A stretch of DNA of 64,000 bases from Corynebacterium confusum (GTDB lineage Bacteria; Actinomycetota; Actinomycetes; Mycobacteriales; Mycobacteriaceae): the NCBI RefSeq assembly GCF_030408715.1, contig NZ_CP047202.1:248001-312000 (forward strand), in the 5' to 3' direction. Every line of letters begins with the position of its first letter. The stretch's first letter is position 1. The position numbers were made by a program, and so were the translations under genes. Below the pieces are notes generated by a model, which saw nothing but the letters and a program-made list of their open reading frames with translations, was not told the origin of the DNA and made no database searches. Below are positions 17,495 through 26,700 of this stretch, one piece after another.

Positions 17495-18263
17495 CGCTAG
17501 TGGTGTTTTGCGTCTCGGAGAGCTTGACGTTATCCCCGGCGACGGTGATCTTCAGCGTGCCCTCCTGGACCTGCACGTCCTCGATGGCCAACTCGGAGCC
17601 GGCCATCTGCTCAGACAGGCCGTCGGACAGCGACTGGGTAATCTGCTGGGTTACCTCCGCGGGCAGCTCCATGCCGAAGAGGGTGGACTTGGTGGCCTCG
17701 ATCTTCAGGTTGCCGTCGGCGGCGTGCGGGGTCAGCGACAGGGTGGCCAGCCCGCCGCCCAGCTGCACCTCGAGGACGTTTTCGGCGTCCTTGGAGGTGA
17801 TGTCGGTGACCACGATATCGCCCAGCATGTCCAAGCCGGACTGCTCGCGCAGGCTGTCCTGGAAGGTCTTGAGCAGGAACTCGTCGGGCAGGGTGGTGGT
17901 GGCCACCAGGTGCCCGGCGGTCTCGGAGTTCATCTCCAGGTCGGTGACCTCGAGCTGCGCGGCAGGCTGGCCCTTGATGCCCGCGTCCGAGATGTCCAAG
18001 GTGGAGGGCACGTCCATGTTGATTTGCCCGATGGTGCCGCTGAGCACGCCGATGACCAGCGGGCTGGCGCCGAAGTTCACGGAAGGATCTTCCTGCATCA
18101 CCACGCCGTCGGACTCGGCGTTCTCGCGCAGCTGCGTCTTCATTTTGTCGCCGACGAACCAGCGCAGTCCGAACTCGGCCACGAGGACGAGGACGAGGAG
18201 GGCGACGAGCACCCCGACGATAATCTTCCAGGCCGTCGATGCGGCAGATTTGTTTTGAGCCAT
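17487..18263 (-). CDS. DUF2993 / LmeA-like phospholipid-binding secreted protein
   Basis: About 258 codons from the ATG at 18263; a GTG at 18269 is an alternative. A single N-terminal membrane anchor (WKIIVGVLVALLVLVLVAEF) is followed by an extracytoplasmic beta-rich domain of the DUF2993 family, with the repeated pattern seen in LmeA of mycobacteria, which binds phospholipid and supports lipomannan elongation. That role here is by family analogy. The gene ends overlapping the DeoC-like gene by 8 bp tail to tail. Confidence 0.8.
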   Translation of the reverse strand: MAQNKSAASTAWKIIVGVLVALLVLVLVAEFGLRWFVGDKMKTQLRENAESDGVVMQEDPSVNFGASPLVIGVLSGTIGQINMDVPSTLDISDAGIKGQPAAQLEVTDLEMNSETAGHLVATTTLPDEFLLKTFQDSLREQSGLDMLGDIVVTDITSKDAENVLEVQLGGGLATLSLTPHAADGNLKIEATKSTLFGMELPAEVTQQITQSLSDGLSEQMAGSELAIEDVQVQEGTLKITVAGDNVKLSETQNTTSVT

Positions 18264-18320
18264 GCTCACCAGTTTCGCCCATAACGGTGGGCTTCGGCAA
18301 CGCGGGGCGGCAAATTCGGC

Positions 18321-19127
18321 CTAGGGGGTGACGAATTCCCAGTCAACGGTCAGGTGGTTGTCGCGCAGGCGGCGGCGTGCGGGCGCGACGGGTAGGCCGG
18401 CATCGCGAAGCAGGGCCTGGGCCATCCGCCAGCGCACGCGCGGGCCGTGCGGCGCCCAGCCGGCGCAGTGATCCCAGGCGCGGTCCGCGGCCGACAGCAG
18501 CTCGTGGATGCCCTCTCCCGGCACGTTGCGGTGGATGAGCGCCTTCGGCAGGCGCTCGGCGAGCTGGGAGGGGCGCTCCACGTCGAAGGGATCCCAGGCC
18601 AGCGTCAGTGTCTGCGGACCGGCAGCGTCCAGCAGGATCCAGGTGGCGCGGCGGCCCAGCTCGTCGCAGGTGCCCTCCACGAAGGCCCCGCCCGGGGCCA
18701 GCCGCGCGCAGACCGCCTCCCAGGCCTCCGGAACTTGGTCGACGTCGTACTGGCGCAGCACGTTGAAGGCGCGCACCAGGTGCGGGTGGTGGCCGGCCAG
18801 CTCGAAGCCGCCGAGCTCGAATTCCACGCCGTCGCGGGGCGGCAGGACCCGCTCCGGGTTTACCTCCAGTCCCGTGACCCGCGTGTGCGGGTTGACCCGG
18901 CGCAGCCAGCGCGCCCATTCCACGGTGGTGGTGTGGGACGCGCCGTAGCCGACGTCGATGGCGTGCGGGACCGGGTGGCTGCGCAGCAGCGAGGCGATGT
19001 CCGGGTGGGCGTGCATCCACCTGTCGCAGCGCCGCAGCCGGTTGACCGCGGTGGTGCCGCGGGTGATGACGCCAAAAGGCCGACCCGCGCTGGGGTTAGC
19101 CTTCAGGTTATGCGCGTGGTCGGCCAT
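18321..19127 (-). CDS. Class I SAM-dependent methyltransferase
   Basis: 268 codons. Rossmann-type methyltransferase: motif I HAIDVGYGASHTTTVEWARW near residue 55, acidic residue ending strand 2 in VTGLEVNPERV, then FNVLRQYDVDQV and the LAPGGAFVEGTCDE strand. The motif I (DVGYGAS) is slightly unusual. Substrate unknown; Arg/His-rich surface and Trp-rich C-terminus give no further clue. It follows the DUF2505 gene on the same strand after 16 bp, so the two likely share a transcript. Confidence 0.85.
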   Translation of the reverse strand: MADHAHNLKANPSAGRPFGVITRGTTAVNRLRRCDRWMHAHPDIASLLRSHPVPHAIDVGYGASHTTTVEWARWLRRVNPHTRVTGLEVNPERVLPPRDGVEFELGGFELAGHHPHLVRAFNVLRQYDVDQVPEAWEAVCARLAPGGAFVEGTCDELGRRATWILLDAAGPQTLTLAWDPFDVERPSQLAERLPKALIHRNVPGEGIHELLSAADRAWDHCAGWAPHGPRVRWRMAQALLRDAGLPVAPARRRLRDNHLTVDWEFVTP

Positions 19128-19143
19128 TTAAGGAGTGGGCGTT

Positions 19144-19635
19144 TTAGAGGTTGTCGGTGATCCACTTGTCGGTCAGGGCGCCCTCGTTGTTGAAGAGCTC
19201 CTCGAGAGCCTCGCCCACCTTGGGCTCGATGGCGGCGCCCATCATCGGGATGTTGACGGAGATCTCGTTGGTGTAGGCCAGGGTGGTGGTCTCTCCCTCG
19301 CCGGTCAGCTTGATCTCGCCCTTGAAGTCCACCGGGGTGCCCTTGACGTCGGCGGTGTAGTTGGCATCGGCCGCGTTGCCGTCCAGGTCGGAGGTGGTGA
19401 ACACGCGCTTGACCTTCAGGTCCTGGGAAACCATGGCGCGCACGGCCTCCGGCAGGAGGCTGGTCGGCAGGATCTCGTACAGGATCGCGGTGTCGTTGGT
19501 GAAGTCGTGCACCTGGCCCGGATCCGGCGACAGGTTGGCTACCACGTACTCCCAGTAAGCCTCGGTACGCAGAGCTTCGTGCACCTTCTCGATGGGCTGA
19601 TTGATAGTCACGGTGTTTTCGCTACGAGTTGACAT
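19144..19635 (-). CDS. DUF2505 family protein (START-like fold)
   Basis: 163 codons. Begins MSTRSENTVTINQPIEKVHE, typical of polyketide-cyclase/START-like small lipid-binding folds, and keeps the DUF2505 pattern through FKGEIKLTGEGETT. No signal peptide. Conserved in actinobacteria beside murB; ligand unknown. Divergent from murB with only 15 bp between start codons, so the promoters must overlap coding sequence or each other. Confidence 0.85.
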   Translation of the reverse strand: MSTRSENTVTINQPIEKVHEALRTEAYWEYVVANLSPDPGQVHDFTNDTAILYEILPTSLLPEAVRAMVSQDLKVKRVFTTSDLDGNAADANYTADVKGTPVDFKGEIKLTGEGETTTLAYTNEISVNIPMMGAAIEPKVGEALEELFNNEGALTDKWITDNL

Positions 19636-19650
19636 GGTATACAGACTACC

Positions 19651-20781
19651 GTGGATAACGTGCCTGAAGAATTATTGACCCAGCAGCTGAATGAAATTGA
19701 CGGGGTGGAGCTCGATCCACAGGTGACGTTCGCGGATCTGACCACCTTGCGCATCGGCGGTTCCCCGCGGGCCTGCGTGCGCGCCGCGACACCCGAGGCG
19801 GCCGCCCAAGCCATCGCTGCTATCGATGCCTCCCGCGCGCCCCTGGTCATCGTCGGCGGCGGCTCCAACCTGGTCGTCGCCGAGGGCCAGCTCGACTACA
19901 TCGCCGTGCTGCTCGACTTCGACGCCGTGGACATCGATGCCGCATCCGGCATCGTCCGCGCCCAAGCCGGCGCCAACTGGGACGCCGTGGTGGCTGCCAC
20001 CGTCGAGACGGGCCTGGGCGGCATCGAGTGCCTGTCCGGCATCCCGGGCAACGCGGGCGCCGTGCCGGTGCAGAACGTCGGCGCCTACGGGGCGGAAATC
20101 TCCGACGTGCTCACCCAAGTCAAGCTCTACCACCGCGAGAGTAGGCAGACCGAGTGGGTGCCGGCCGCCGACCTGGAACTGGCCTACCGCTACTCCAACC
20201 TGAAGTTCACCGGCCGCGCCGTCGTGCTGGAAGTCGAGCTGCAGCTGACCACCGACGGGCTCTCCCGCCCCCTGCGCTTCGGCCAGCTCACCGACACCCC
20301 GGGCGAGCAGCGCCCCGTCGCCGACGTGCGCGAGCAGGTCCTCAGCCTGCGCCGCGGTAAGGGCATGGTCCTAGACGCCAGCGACCACGACACCTGGTCC
20401 GCCGGCTCCTTTTTCACCAACCCCATCGTGCCCAGCGCCGTCGCCGATTCCATCCAGGCCGCCACCGGCGAAGATTCCATGCCGCGCCATGTCGTCTCTG
20501 CGGTTTCTGCCGGTTCCGCCGTTTCTGGTGGAGACAGCGAAAGCGGCACCCAGGAGAAACTGAGTGCTGCGTGGCTCATCCAGCGCGCCGGCTTCGACAA
20601 GGGCTACCCCGGCCACGGGGCCGCCACCCTGTCCACCAAGCACACGCTGGCGCTGACCAACCGGGGCGGGGCCAGCGCGGACGACATCGTTCGGCTAGCC
20701 CGCGACATCCGCGCCGGGGTGAAGAAGGCCTTCGGTGTGGAGCTGGTGCCCGAGCCGGTCTGGCTGGGCGTGAGTATTTAG
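19651..20781 (+). CDS. murB: UDP-N-acetylenolpyruvoylglucosamine reductase
   Basis: 376 codons, GTG start. Flavoenzyme that makes UDP-N-acetylmuramate for peptidoglycan. FAD-binding VGGGSNLVVAEG near residue 70, GLGGIECLSGIPGNAGAVPV near 128, NVGAYGAEISDV, the proton-donor Ser in SAGSFFTNPIV near 252, and a C-terminal AAWLIQRAGFDKGYPGHGAA segment. Type I MurB. There is an extra Ser/Gly/Ala-rich insert (about residues 282-305). It ends one base before the convergent luxS gene. Confidence 0.95.
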   Translation: MDNVPEELLTQQLNEIDGVELDPQVTFADLTTLRIGGSPRACVRAATPEAAAQAIAAIDASRAPLVIVGGGSNLVVAEGQLDYIAVLLDFDAVDIDAASGIVRAQAGANWDAVVAATVETGLGGIECLSGIPGNAGAVPVQNVGAYGAEISDVLTQVKLYHRESRQTEWVPAADLELAYRYSNLKFTGRAVVLEVELQLTTDGLSRPLRFGQLTDTPGEQRPVADVREQVLSLRRGKGMVLDASDHDTWSAGSFFTNPIVPSAVADSIQAATGEDSMPRHVVSAVSAGSAVSGGDSESGTQEKLSAAWLIQRAGFDKGYPGHGAATLSTKHTLALTNRGGASADDIVRLARDIRAGVKKAFGVELVPEPVWLGVSI

Positions 20782-21276
20782 CTACTTGTCCTCGGCCATG
20801 ACCTGGTCCCACTCGTCCTTCTTGTCCAGGAAGGCGCGGGCGGCTTCGTGCGCGCCCTCGAGGGAGTGGTTAGCGCCCCAGCCGCACTGGACCTCGTTGG
20901 CGGCGGGGACCTCGGTGGCGCTCAGGATGTCGTTCAGCCCGCCCTCGAGGGCGCGCAGCAGCTCCTCGCGTCCCATGCCGTTGGTGATGGCGTAAAAGCC
21001 GGTCAGGCAGCCCATCGGGGCAAAGCCGATTAGCTTGTCGGTGTAATTGCGCATGAACTGGGCCATCATGTGCTCGATGGAGTGCATGGCCTTTGGTTCC
21101 AGGTGCTCCTTGTTGGGCTGGCAGAAGCGCAGGTCATATTTGATGACCTCCTTGCCATCGCCCAGATCCGTCTTGCCGGCCACGCGCACATACGGCGCGG
21201 CCACCAGGCGGTGGTCCAGCTCGAAGGATTCGACGTTCGACGGGGTCTTTTCGGAAGCATTGTTCTTCTCAGTCAT
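20782..21276 (-). CDS. luxS: S-ribosylhomocysteine lyase
   Basis: 164 codons from the ATG at 21276, chosen over an upstream frame opening because GGGAG lies 6 bp before it and the family start fits. LuxS cleaves S-ribosylhomocysteine to homocysteine and DPD, the precursor of AI-2. Metal ligands are visible as H65 and H69 (HSIEH) and C131 (VQCGWGANHS); the catalytic Cys is C90 in APMGCLTGFY and the base is E68. Length matches the family. It serves recycling of S-adenosylhomocysteine; whether AI-2 is used as a signal cannot be read here. Stops next to the murB stop codon with no terminator space. Confidence 0.95.
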   Translation of the reverse strand: MTEKNNASEKTPSNVESFELDHRLVAAPYVRVAGKTDLGDGKEVIKYDLRFCQPNKEHLEPKAMHSIEHMMAQFMRNYTDKLIGFAPMGCLTGFYAITNGMGREELLRALEGGLNDILSATEVPAANEVQCGWGANHSLEGAHEAARAFLDKKDEWDQVMAEDK

Positions 21277-21290
21277 ATCTCCCAGTCTAA

Positions 21291-21340
21291 CGACACCCCG
21301 CCGGAGTGGGTGTCTATTTCTTGCGCACCCAGCGGGTGCT
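21291..21340. promoter_or_regulatory. Two adjacent palindromes between luxS and the YihY gene
   Basis: GACACCCC and GTGGGTGTC form a palindrome at about 21290-21312, and GCACCCAGCGGGTGCT folds at 21325-21340. Both sit in the 79-bp divergent gap and could be operators or leader hairpins. Confidence 0.4.
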
Positions 21341-21355
21341 TTAAGGTCTATAGCT

Positions 21356-22513
21356 GTGACTAAGCACGAACCGGCGGACGCTGTACCCGTGGAGACCGTC
21401 GTCCCCATGGGCGGCTCCGACGTCCTGCGCGTGGCCGGCCACTCGGGGGACGCCGATCCCTTAGCCCGCAGCAACCGGCTGCGCAAGGACAGCTGGGTGT
21501 TAGTCGCCCGGCGCACCTGGCGCGACTTCTTCCACGACGGCTTCTTGGACCGCGCCGCCGCGATGACCTATTTCACCCTCATGGCCTTTGCCCCGACGGT
21601 GCTGGCGGCTTATTCCATCGCCACGCTGCTGTTCGCCAGCCGTAAAGAAGAAGTCCTGCGGGTGACCTCCGATTTCATCGACCAGTACTTGCCGCAGACC
21701 TTCGAGGACCAAGCTAATTCCATCGTCGGCTCCATCATCGGTTCGACGGCCGAAGGCACCCTGGCGCTGGTGATCTCGGTGCTCATCTCCCTGTTTTCCG
21801 CCTCCGCCTACGTGCGGGCCTTTTCGCGGACCGCGAACCTGGTCTACGGCCGGATGGAGGGCCGCAGCCTCATCCGCACCTGGTCGCTGATGTGGGGCCT
21901 GACGTTGGTTCTGGTCATCGGCGCGGTCATCGTGCTCTTTGCCAACCTGCTGCGCGATACCATCGTCACCGGTGCCATCCAGCCCGTCGCGGAGCAGCTC
22001 GGGCTCCAGGAGGCCGCCGAATTCCTCATCAGCATCTTCCTGCCGGTGTGGAACTGGCTGCGTTTCCCTATCACGCTGCTGGTGGTCCTGACCCTCGTGG
22101 CGGTGCTCTACCACTACGCGCCCAACGTGCGTCCCGAGCGCTTCCGCTGGCTGACCCTGGGCTCTATCGTCGCCGTCGGGGTCAACGGCCTGGTCTGGTT
22201 CGCCTTCGGCCTGTTCGTGCAGTACGTGGCCAGCATGAGCGCCTACGGCGCCATCAGTACCGTCATGGCCCTGTTCGCCGCGATCTGGATCATGAACACG
22301 GTGCTCATCGTGGGCATCAAGATCGACGCCGAGATCCTGCGCGCCAAGGAACTGCAACTGGGGCTGCACTCGGAGCAGCACATCCAGGCCGCCCCGCGCG
22401 ACGACACCGCCGCCCGCGCCCAACTCGCCGCCCAGGAAGACCTCTGGGCCCGCTCCGGAGACATCCGCGATGCCGCCGAGGCCGACAGCCCCGAAACCCC
22501 GGACGAGTCCTAG
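21356..22513 (+). CDS. YihY/BrkB family inner-membrane protein
   Basis: 385 codons from the GTG at 21356. The in-frame stretch upstream of it overlaps luxS on the other strand and is unlikely to be coding. YihY family (once annotated RNase BN): signature RAAAMTYFTLMAFAPTVLAA, six predicted transmembrane segments between residues 70 and 330, AYVRAFSRTANLVYGR, and a conserved YGAISTVMALFAAIWIMN near the end. The C-terminus is acidic and cytoplasmic. Function is not established in the family. Confidence 0.87.
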   Translation: MTKHEPADAVPVETVVPMGGSDVLRVAGHSGDADPLARSNRLRKDSWVLVARRTWRDFFHDGFLDRAAAMTYFTLMAFAPTVLAAYSIATLLFASRKEEVLRVTSDFIDQYLPQTFEDQANSIVGSIIGSTAEGTLALVISVLISLFSASAYVRAFSRTANLVYGRMEGRSLIRTWSLMWGLTLVLVIGAVIVLFANLLRDTIVTGAIQPVAEQLGLQEAAEFLISIFLPVWNWLRFPITLLVVLTLVAVLYHYAPNVRPERFRWLTLGSIVAVGVNGLVWFAFGLFVQYVASMSAYGAISTVMALFAAIWIMNTVLIVGIKIDAEILRAKELQLGLHSEQHIQAAPRDDTAARAQLAAQEDLWARSGDIRDAAEADSPETPDES

Positions 22514-22525
22514 AGGGCGTTGGCC

Positions 22526-23551
22526 ATGCGCGATGAATTCACGACACCATTCGGCGATTCGTCGCTGTCTGCCAAACTACAGAGTGCGTTGAGCGGCGTG
22601 GACTGCCGCGGGGCCTGTGCCGCGGTGCTGGGCCCTGAGCTTCCGGGCGGGCAGTCAACCGCCGGCCAGGGATTTTCTCCCGAGCGTACTTTCCACATCG
22701 GCTCCGTTGGCAAAGCATTAAACGGGCTCATCTTCTCCGCGATGGTTGCCGAGGGGGCAGTCTCCCGCTCAGCGTCCTTGTCAGACTTCTTGCCTTTGGC
22801 TGGGGCGCCCGCTGGGGACGTCACCCTGGTAGCCCTGGTCAATCACACCTCTGGGCTGCCCAGCGTGGGCGGTGGCCGGGTGGCCGCCCTGCGGTCCCTG
22901 TGGCGGTTGATCCGGAAGAAGGATCCGCAGCCCGAGGGCTTCAGCGATCTGATGGCTCAGCTGCGGCGGGCTCGCCTCGGACCGCCGGAGTTCCACTACT
23001 CGAATCTGGGCGGCGCTGCGCTCGGGCACGCGCTGGCTGCTGCCGACGGCGTTTCCTACCCACAGCTGATCGCACAGCGCATTGCGCAACCGCTGGGGTG
23101 TCCGACCCTCGCAGTTCTAGACCCGGGCGCGGCGGAACGTGAGGCCGATGTCCCAGGCCTGAGCGTGTACAACACCGCGCAAGAGCCCTGGTCAGGGGAG
23201 GGATACGCCCCGGCGGGTGGGATTCGCGCATCCGCGCAGGACATGGTCATCGTGCTCGAGGCCGTTCTTGATGGCCGGCTACCAGGGCAGGGGCCGGGGC
23301 CATCGCAGCGGTACTCCACGGGCATGGAGGACCCCAACGGCGGCGAGCATCTTGTCTCGGATGGGTGGTTTATCCAGGAGGCAGCCGGTAATACTGGCGA
23401 GCTGGCGTGGCATAACGGCGCTGCCAACGGATTCGTGTCGGCGGTCGTCCTCGACCGCGCGGTACGACGCGGCGTGTTCGTCTCGCTGCGCGACGGGACG
23501 ATGGACAGCGACCCACTGTCGGTGGCGCTGTCCCTGCTGCGGGAGGTGTGA
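22526..23551 (+). CDS. Beta-lactamase-fold serine hydrolase
   Basis: 341 codons from the ATG at 22526 (a TTG at 22520 is in frame). Class C beta-lactamase/penicillin-binding-protein-like fold: SxxK motif SVGK near residue 59, YSN motif near 158, and a C-terminal HNGAANGF replacing the KTG-type box, as in esterase-like members. No signal peptide is seen, so it is likely cytoplasmic, which argues for an esterase or peptidase rather than a beta-lactamase. Convergent with fas. Confidence 0.8.
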   Translation: MRDEFTTPFGDSSLSAKLQSALSGVDCRGACAAVLGPELPGGQSTAGQGFSPERTFHIGSVGKALNGLIFSAMVAEGAVSRSASLSDFLPLAGAPAGDVTLVALVNHTSGLPSVGGGRVAALRSLWRLIRKKDPQPEGFSDLMAQLRRARLGPPEFHYSNLGGAALGHALAAADGVSYPQLIAQRIAQPLGCPTLAVLDPGAAEREADVPGLSVYNTAQEPWSGEGYAPAGGIRASAQDMVIVLEAVLDGRLPGQGPGPSQRYSTGMEDPNGGEHLVSDGWFIQEAAGNTGELAWHNGAANGFVSAVVLDRAVRRGVFVSLRDGTMDSDPLSVALSLLREV

Positions 23552-23748
23552 GGCTCAGGTTGCCGCCTTGGGGGCGGAGATGGAGCCCGGGTTTTGGGGC
23601 CAGGCGCGGGCCGTCTCAAGTCATCCCTGCCTGCAGGAGAGTTCCCGACAAGTTTGGGGCTGGGACCCCACCCCGGAGGGCAAAACTTGTCCGGAACTCT
23701 CGTGGTGGCTCCTATAGCAGCGCCGGCAGCCAAAGAGCGCCTAGAGAA
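23552..23748. other. fas/serine-hydrolase convergent gap
   Basis: Contains palindrome copy A (listed separately) and no other recognisable feature. Confidence 0.5.
23637..23701. repeat. GAGAGTTCC palindromic repeat, copy A
   Basis: The left arm (19 bp, starting GAGAGTTCCCGACAAG) and the right arm match at 18 of 19 positions, with a GC-rich centre of about 27 bp. It lies 47 bp behind the fas stop codon, between convergent genes. The ends match copies B (39541) and C (46111). Confidence 0.75.
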
Positions 23749-26700
23749 CTAGGCCTCCGGGTAGAAGCCGTCCGCGCCGAGGCGCGCGTTCTCGTCTAGG
23801 AGCATGGCGACCTCGGCCTGCTTGGACTCGCCGGGCAGGCGGCGGGACTCGATGACCTCGAACAGCGGGGCGCGGCCCAGCATGCCGGCCTCGAAGTGGG
23901 CGTGCCCGCGGGCCAGGCGCTGGTTGGCGCGGGCCAGCCAGGCATCGGCTGCGTTCTGGCCGTGCTGTTGGCGCACCGCGGCGTAGAAGACGCCGGGATG
24001 GGCGTAGACCAGCAGGGCGCCGACGTGGCCGAAGCCCAGGGAGGTCAGCGCCGCCGCGCGGACGGGCTGGCCGCCGGCCGCAAGGTCCAGCGGGCTGCGC
24101 AGCCATACCAGGTTCTTGGCCTTGGGCGCAATCAGCGGATCCACGCAGTCCAGCGACACGTTCGCGGGCAGGACGCCGGTGCGGAAGACGTCGATGAGCC
24201 CGCCCGTCTGGAACAGGGCCGCGCCCGCCTTGGAGTGGCCGGTCAGGGTCTTCTGCGAAATGACGAACATCGGCTGGTCGGCATCGCGGCCGATGGCCGG
24301 CCAGAGCAGCGAGTGCAGCTCCGACTCGTTCGGGTCGTTGGCGTTGGTGGAGGTGTCGTGCTTGGACAGTACGCTCACGTCGTTGGGGGAAAGCCCCAGA
24401 CCGCGCAGCGACTTGGCCAGGCGGGAGTTCTCCCGGCCGCGGCCGGCACCCAGCGCACCCAGGCCCGGGGCCGGGATGGAGGTGTGCGCGCCGTCGCCGT
24501 AGGAGGCCGCGTGCGCGACCACGGCGTGGACCGGCAGGCCGAGCTCGGCGGCCAGGCTGCCGCGGGCCAGGATGACGGTGCCGCCGCCCTCGCCCTCGAG
24601 GAAGCCGCCGCGGCGCCGGTCGTTGGCGCGGGAGATGAACCGGCCGTCAATGCCCTTGTCCAGCATCGCGGCGGTTTCCGCCGTGGCGTTCATGTCGCCG
24701 AAGCCGGTCAGGGACTCGACCTGCACGTCGTCGATGCCGCCGGCGATGACCACGTCGGCCTTGCCCAGGGCAATCTTGTCCACGCCTTCCTCGATGGACA
24801 CGGCCGCGGTGGCGCAGGCGCCGATGGGGTGAATCATCGAGCCGTAGCCGCCCACCAGCGACTGCATGGTGTGTGCCGCGATGACGTTCGGCAGCGCCTC
24901 CTGCAGGATGTCGCTGGGCCGGTCGCCGCCCAAGAAGCGGGTGACGAAGACTTTGTGCAGGCTTTCCATGCCGCCGATGCCGGTGCCCTGCGTCGTGGCC
25001 ACCTGGCCCGGGTGCACGGCCTGGAGCAGCTCGGTGGGGCTGAAACCGGCCTGGGTGAAGGCATCGACGGCCGTGACCAGGTTCCAGACCGCCATGCGGT
25101 CCAGCGAGTCCAGCATGTGGTCCGGGATGCCCCAGCGGGAGGCGTCAAAGTTGTCCGGCATCTGGGCCGCGATGGTGCGCGTCAGCGTGGCCTTGCGTGG
25201 CACCTGCACGCGCGCGCCCTTAAGGCGGGTGACCTCCCACTCGTCGTCGGCCGGCTGGATGCGGACGAAGTCCGGGTCGGCGGCGGCGATGTCGCGGGCG
25301 GACTGCTCGTCGGGCACGGTGAAGGTGATGTCGCGGTCCAGGAAGACCTCGGTGAGATCGATGGACCCTTGGTCGACCAGGTGGTACTTGTCGCTGAGCG
25401 TGCGCACGCCGGCGCGCGCGACGACCTCGTCGCGGAAGCGGGAGTAGATCTCCTCCTCGGCGACCTCGTTGCCCTCGGCGTCGAACCAGCCCGGGTGCGG
25501 GTCCTCTGACCAGGAGATCAGCCCGGTCATCCAGGCCAGCTCGAGCACGCCCGCGGCGGTCAGCTCGGCGCCGCCGTCGCGGTCCAAGCCGTATTCGGCC
25601 TCGAAGCGGGTGCGGCCCGAGCCCCAGGAGCTGACCTCGCCCACGCCGGCGATGACCACCAGGTCATCCAGGTCCGTGGTGACGGTGCCAACGCCCTCGT
25701 CCGGGGTAGAGCCCAGCACCGGCTGCTGCGGGCGCGCCGGGGTGGGCAGGGCGGTGATCGTGGCGGGGGCCTCGGCGGCCTTGTCGTCCGCGGCCGGCTG
25801 GGAGGCGGCGGCGTTTTCGGCCAGCTCGCGCAGGGACACGCCCTCCAGCCCGCCGGTCAGATCGAGCTCGACCGGGGCCTGGGCGGCGCGCTCGCGGCTA
25901 TCTGCGGAGGCCAGGTCCAGCAGCTGGGCGGAGATCTCCTGCGGGGACCAGACGTGGATGCCGGCGGCCTCGGCGGCGGGCACCAGGCCGTCGTTGCCGC
26001 CCATCAGGTGTGTGCCGGCCACCCAGCCGATCTTCGCCTGCGCCAGGGTGACGCCGGCCGGCCAGCCGGCTTCGGCGCTCCACTTGGCCAGGATGGCATC
26101 GAGGGCGGCCTTGACCTCGCCGTAGGCGCCGTCGCCGCCGAACATGCCGCGGTTCGGCGAGCCCGGCAGCACGACGTGGCAGCGGGTGTCCACGGCCTGC
26201 TGCGCCAGGGAGCTCAGGCCCGCGATGGTGCGCTCCAGCGACCACAGCAGCAGGCGGGCTTGGTTCTCGGTGGCGGAGCCGGCATCCGCCAGCGAGCCGG
26301 ACACCGAAGGCGCGGCGAAGGGGAAGGCCAGCGTCGGGGTCAGCGCGGGCTTCAAGACCTTGACCTCGTTGCCCACGGACTCGCGCTGCTCGGTGCCGAT
26401 CCACTCGATGAGTGAATCCACGTCGCGGAAGCTGGACAGGTTGGTCGGCACCAGCCACAGGGCCGCGCCCGGAGCAGCGTGGCGGGCGTAGAGCTTGCGG
26501 GCGAATTCCTTGCGGGACTGGCTCACGCGGGAGGCGGTCATGATGACCGTGGCACCCCCGGCCAGCAGGCCCTCCACCAGCGCGGAGGCAATCGAGCCTG
26601 GCGCCGCGCCGGTGACCAGCGCGACCTCGCCGGCAAAGTCCCCGGCCGGGTCCTGGCCCGCGAGCTTGGCGATGCCACGTAGGCGCCGCTCGGCAGCCTC

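Noticed and set aside
20782..21516. Longer luxS frame starting at 21516
   Set aside because: The extra 80 residues overlap the YihY gene start and lack luxS similarity; the ATG at 21276 has a ribosome site.
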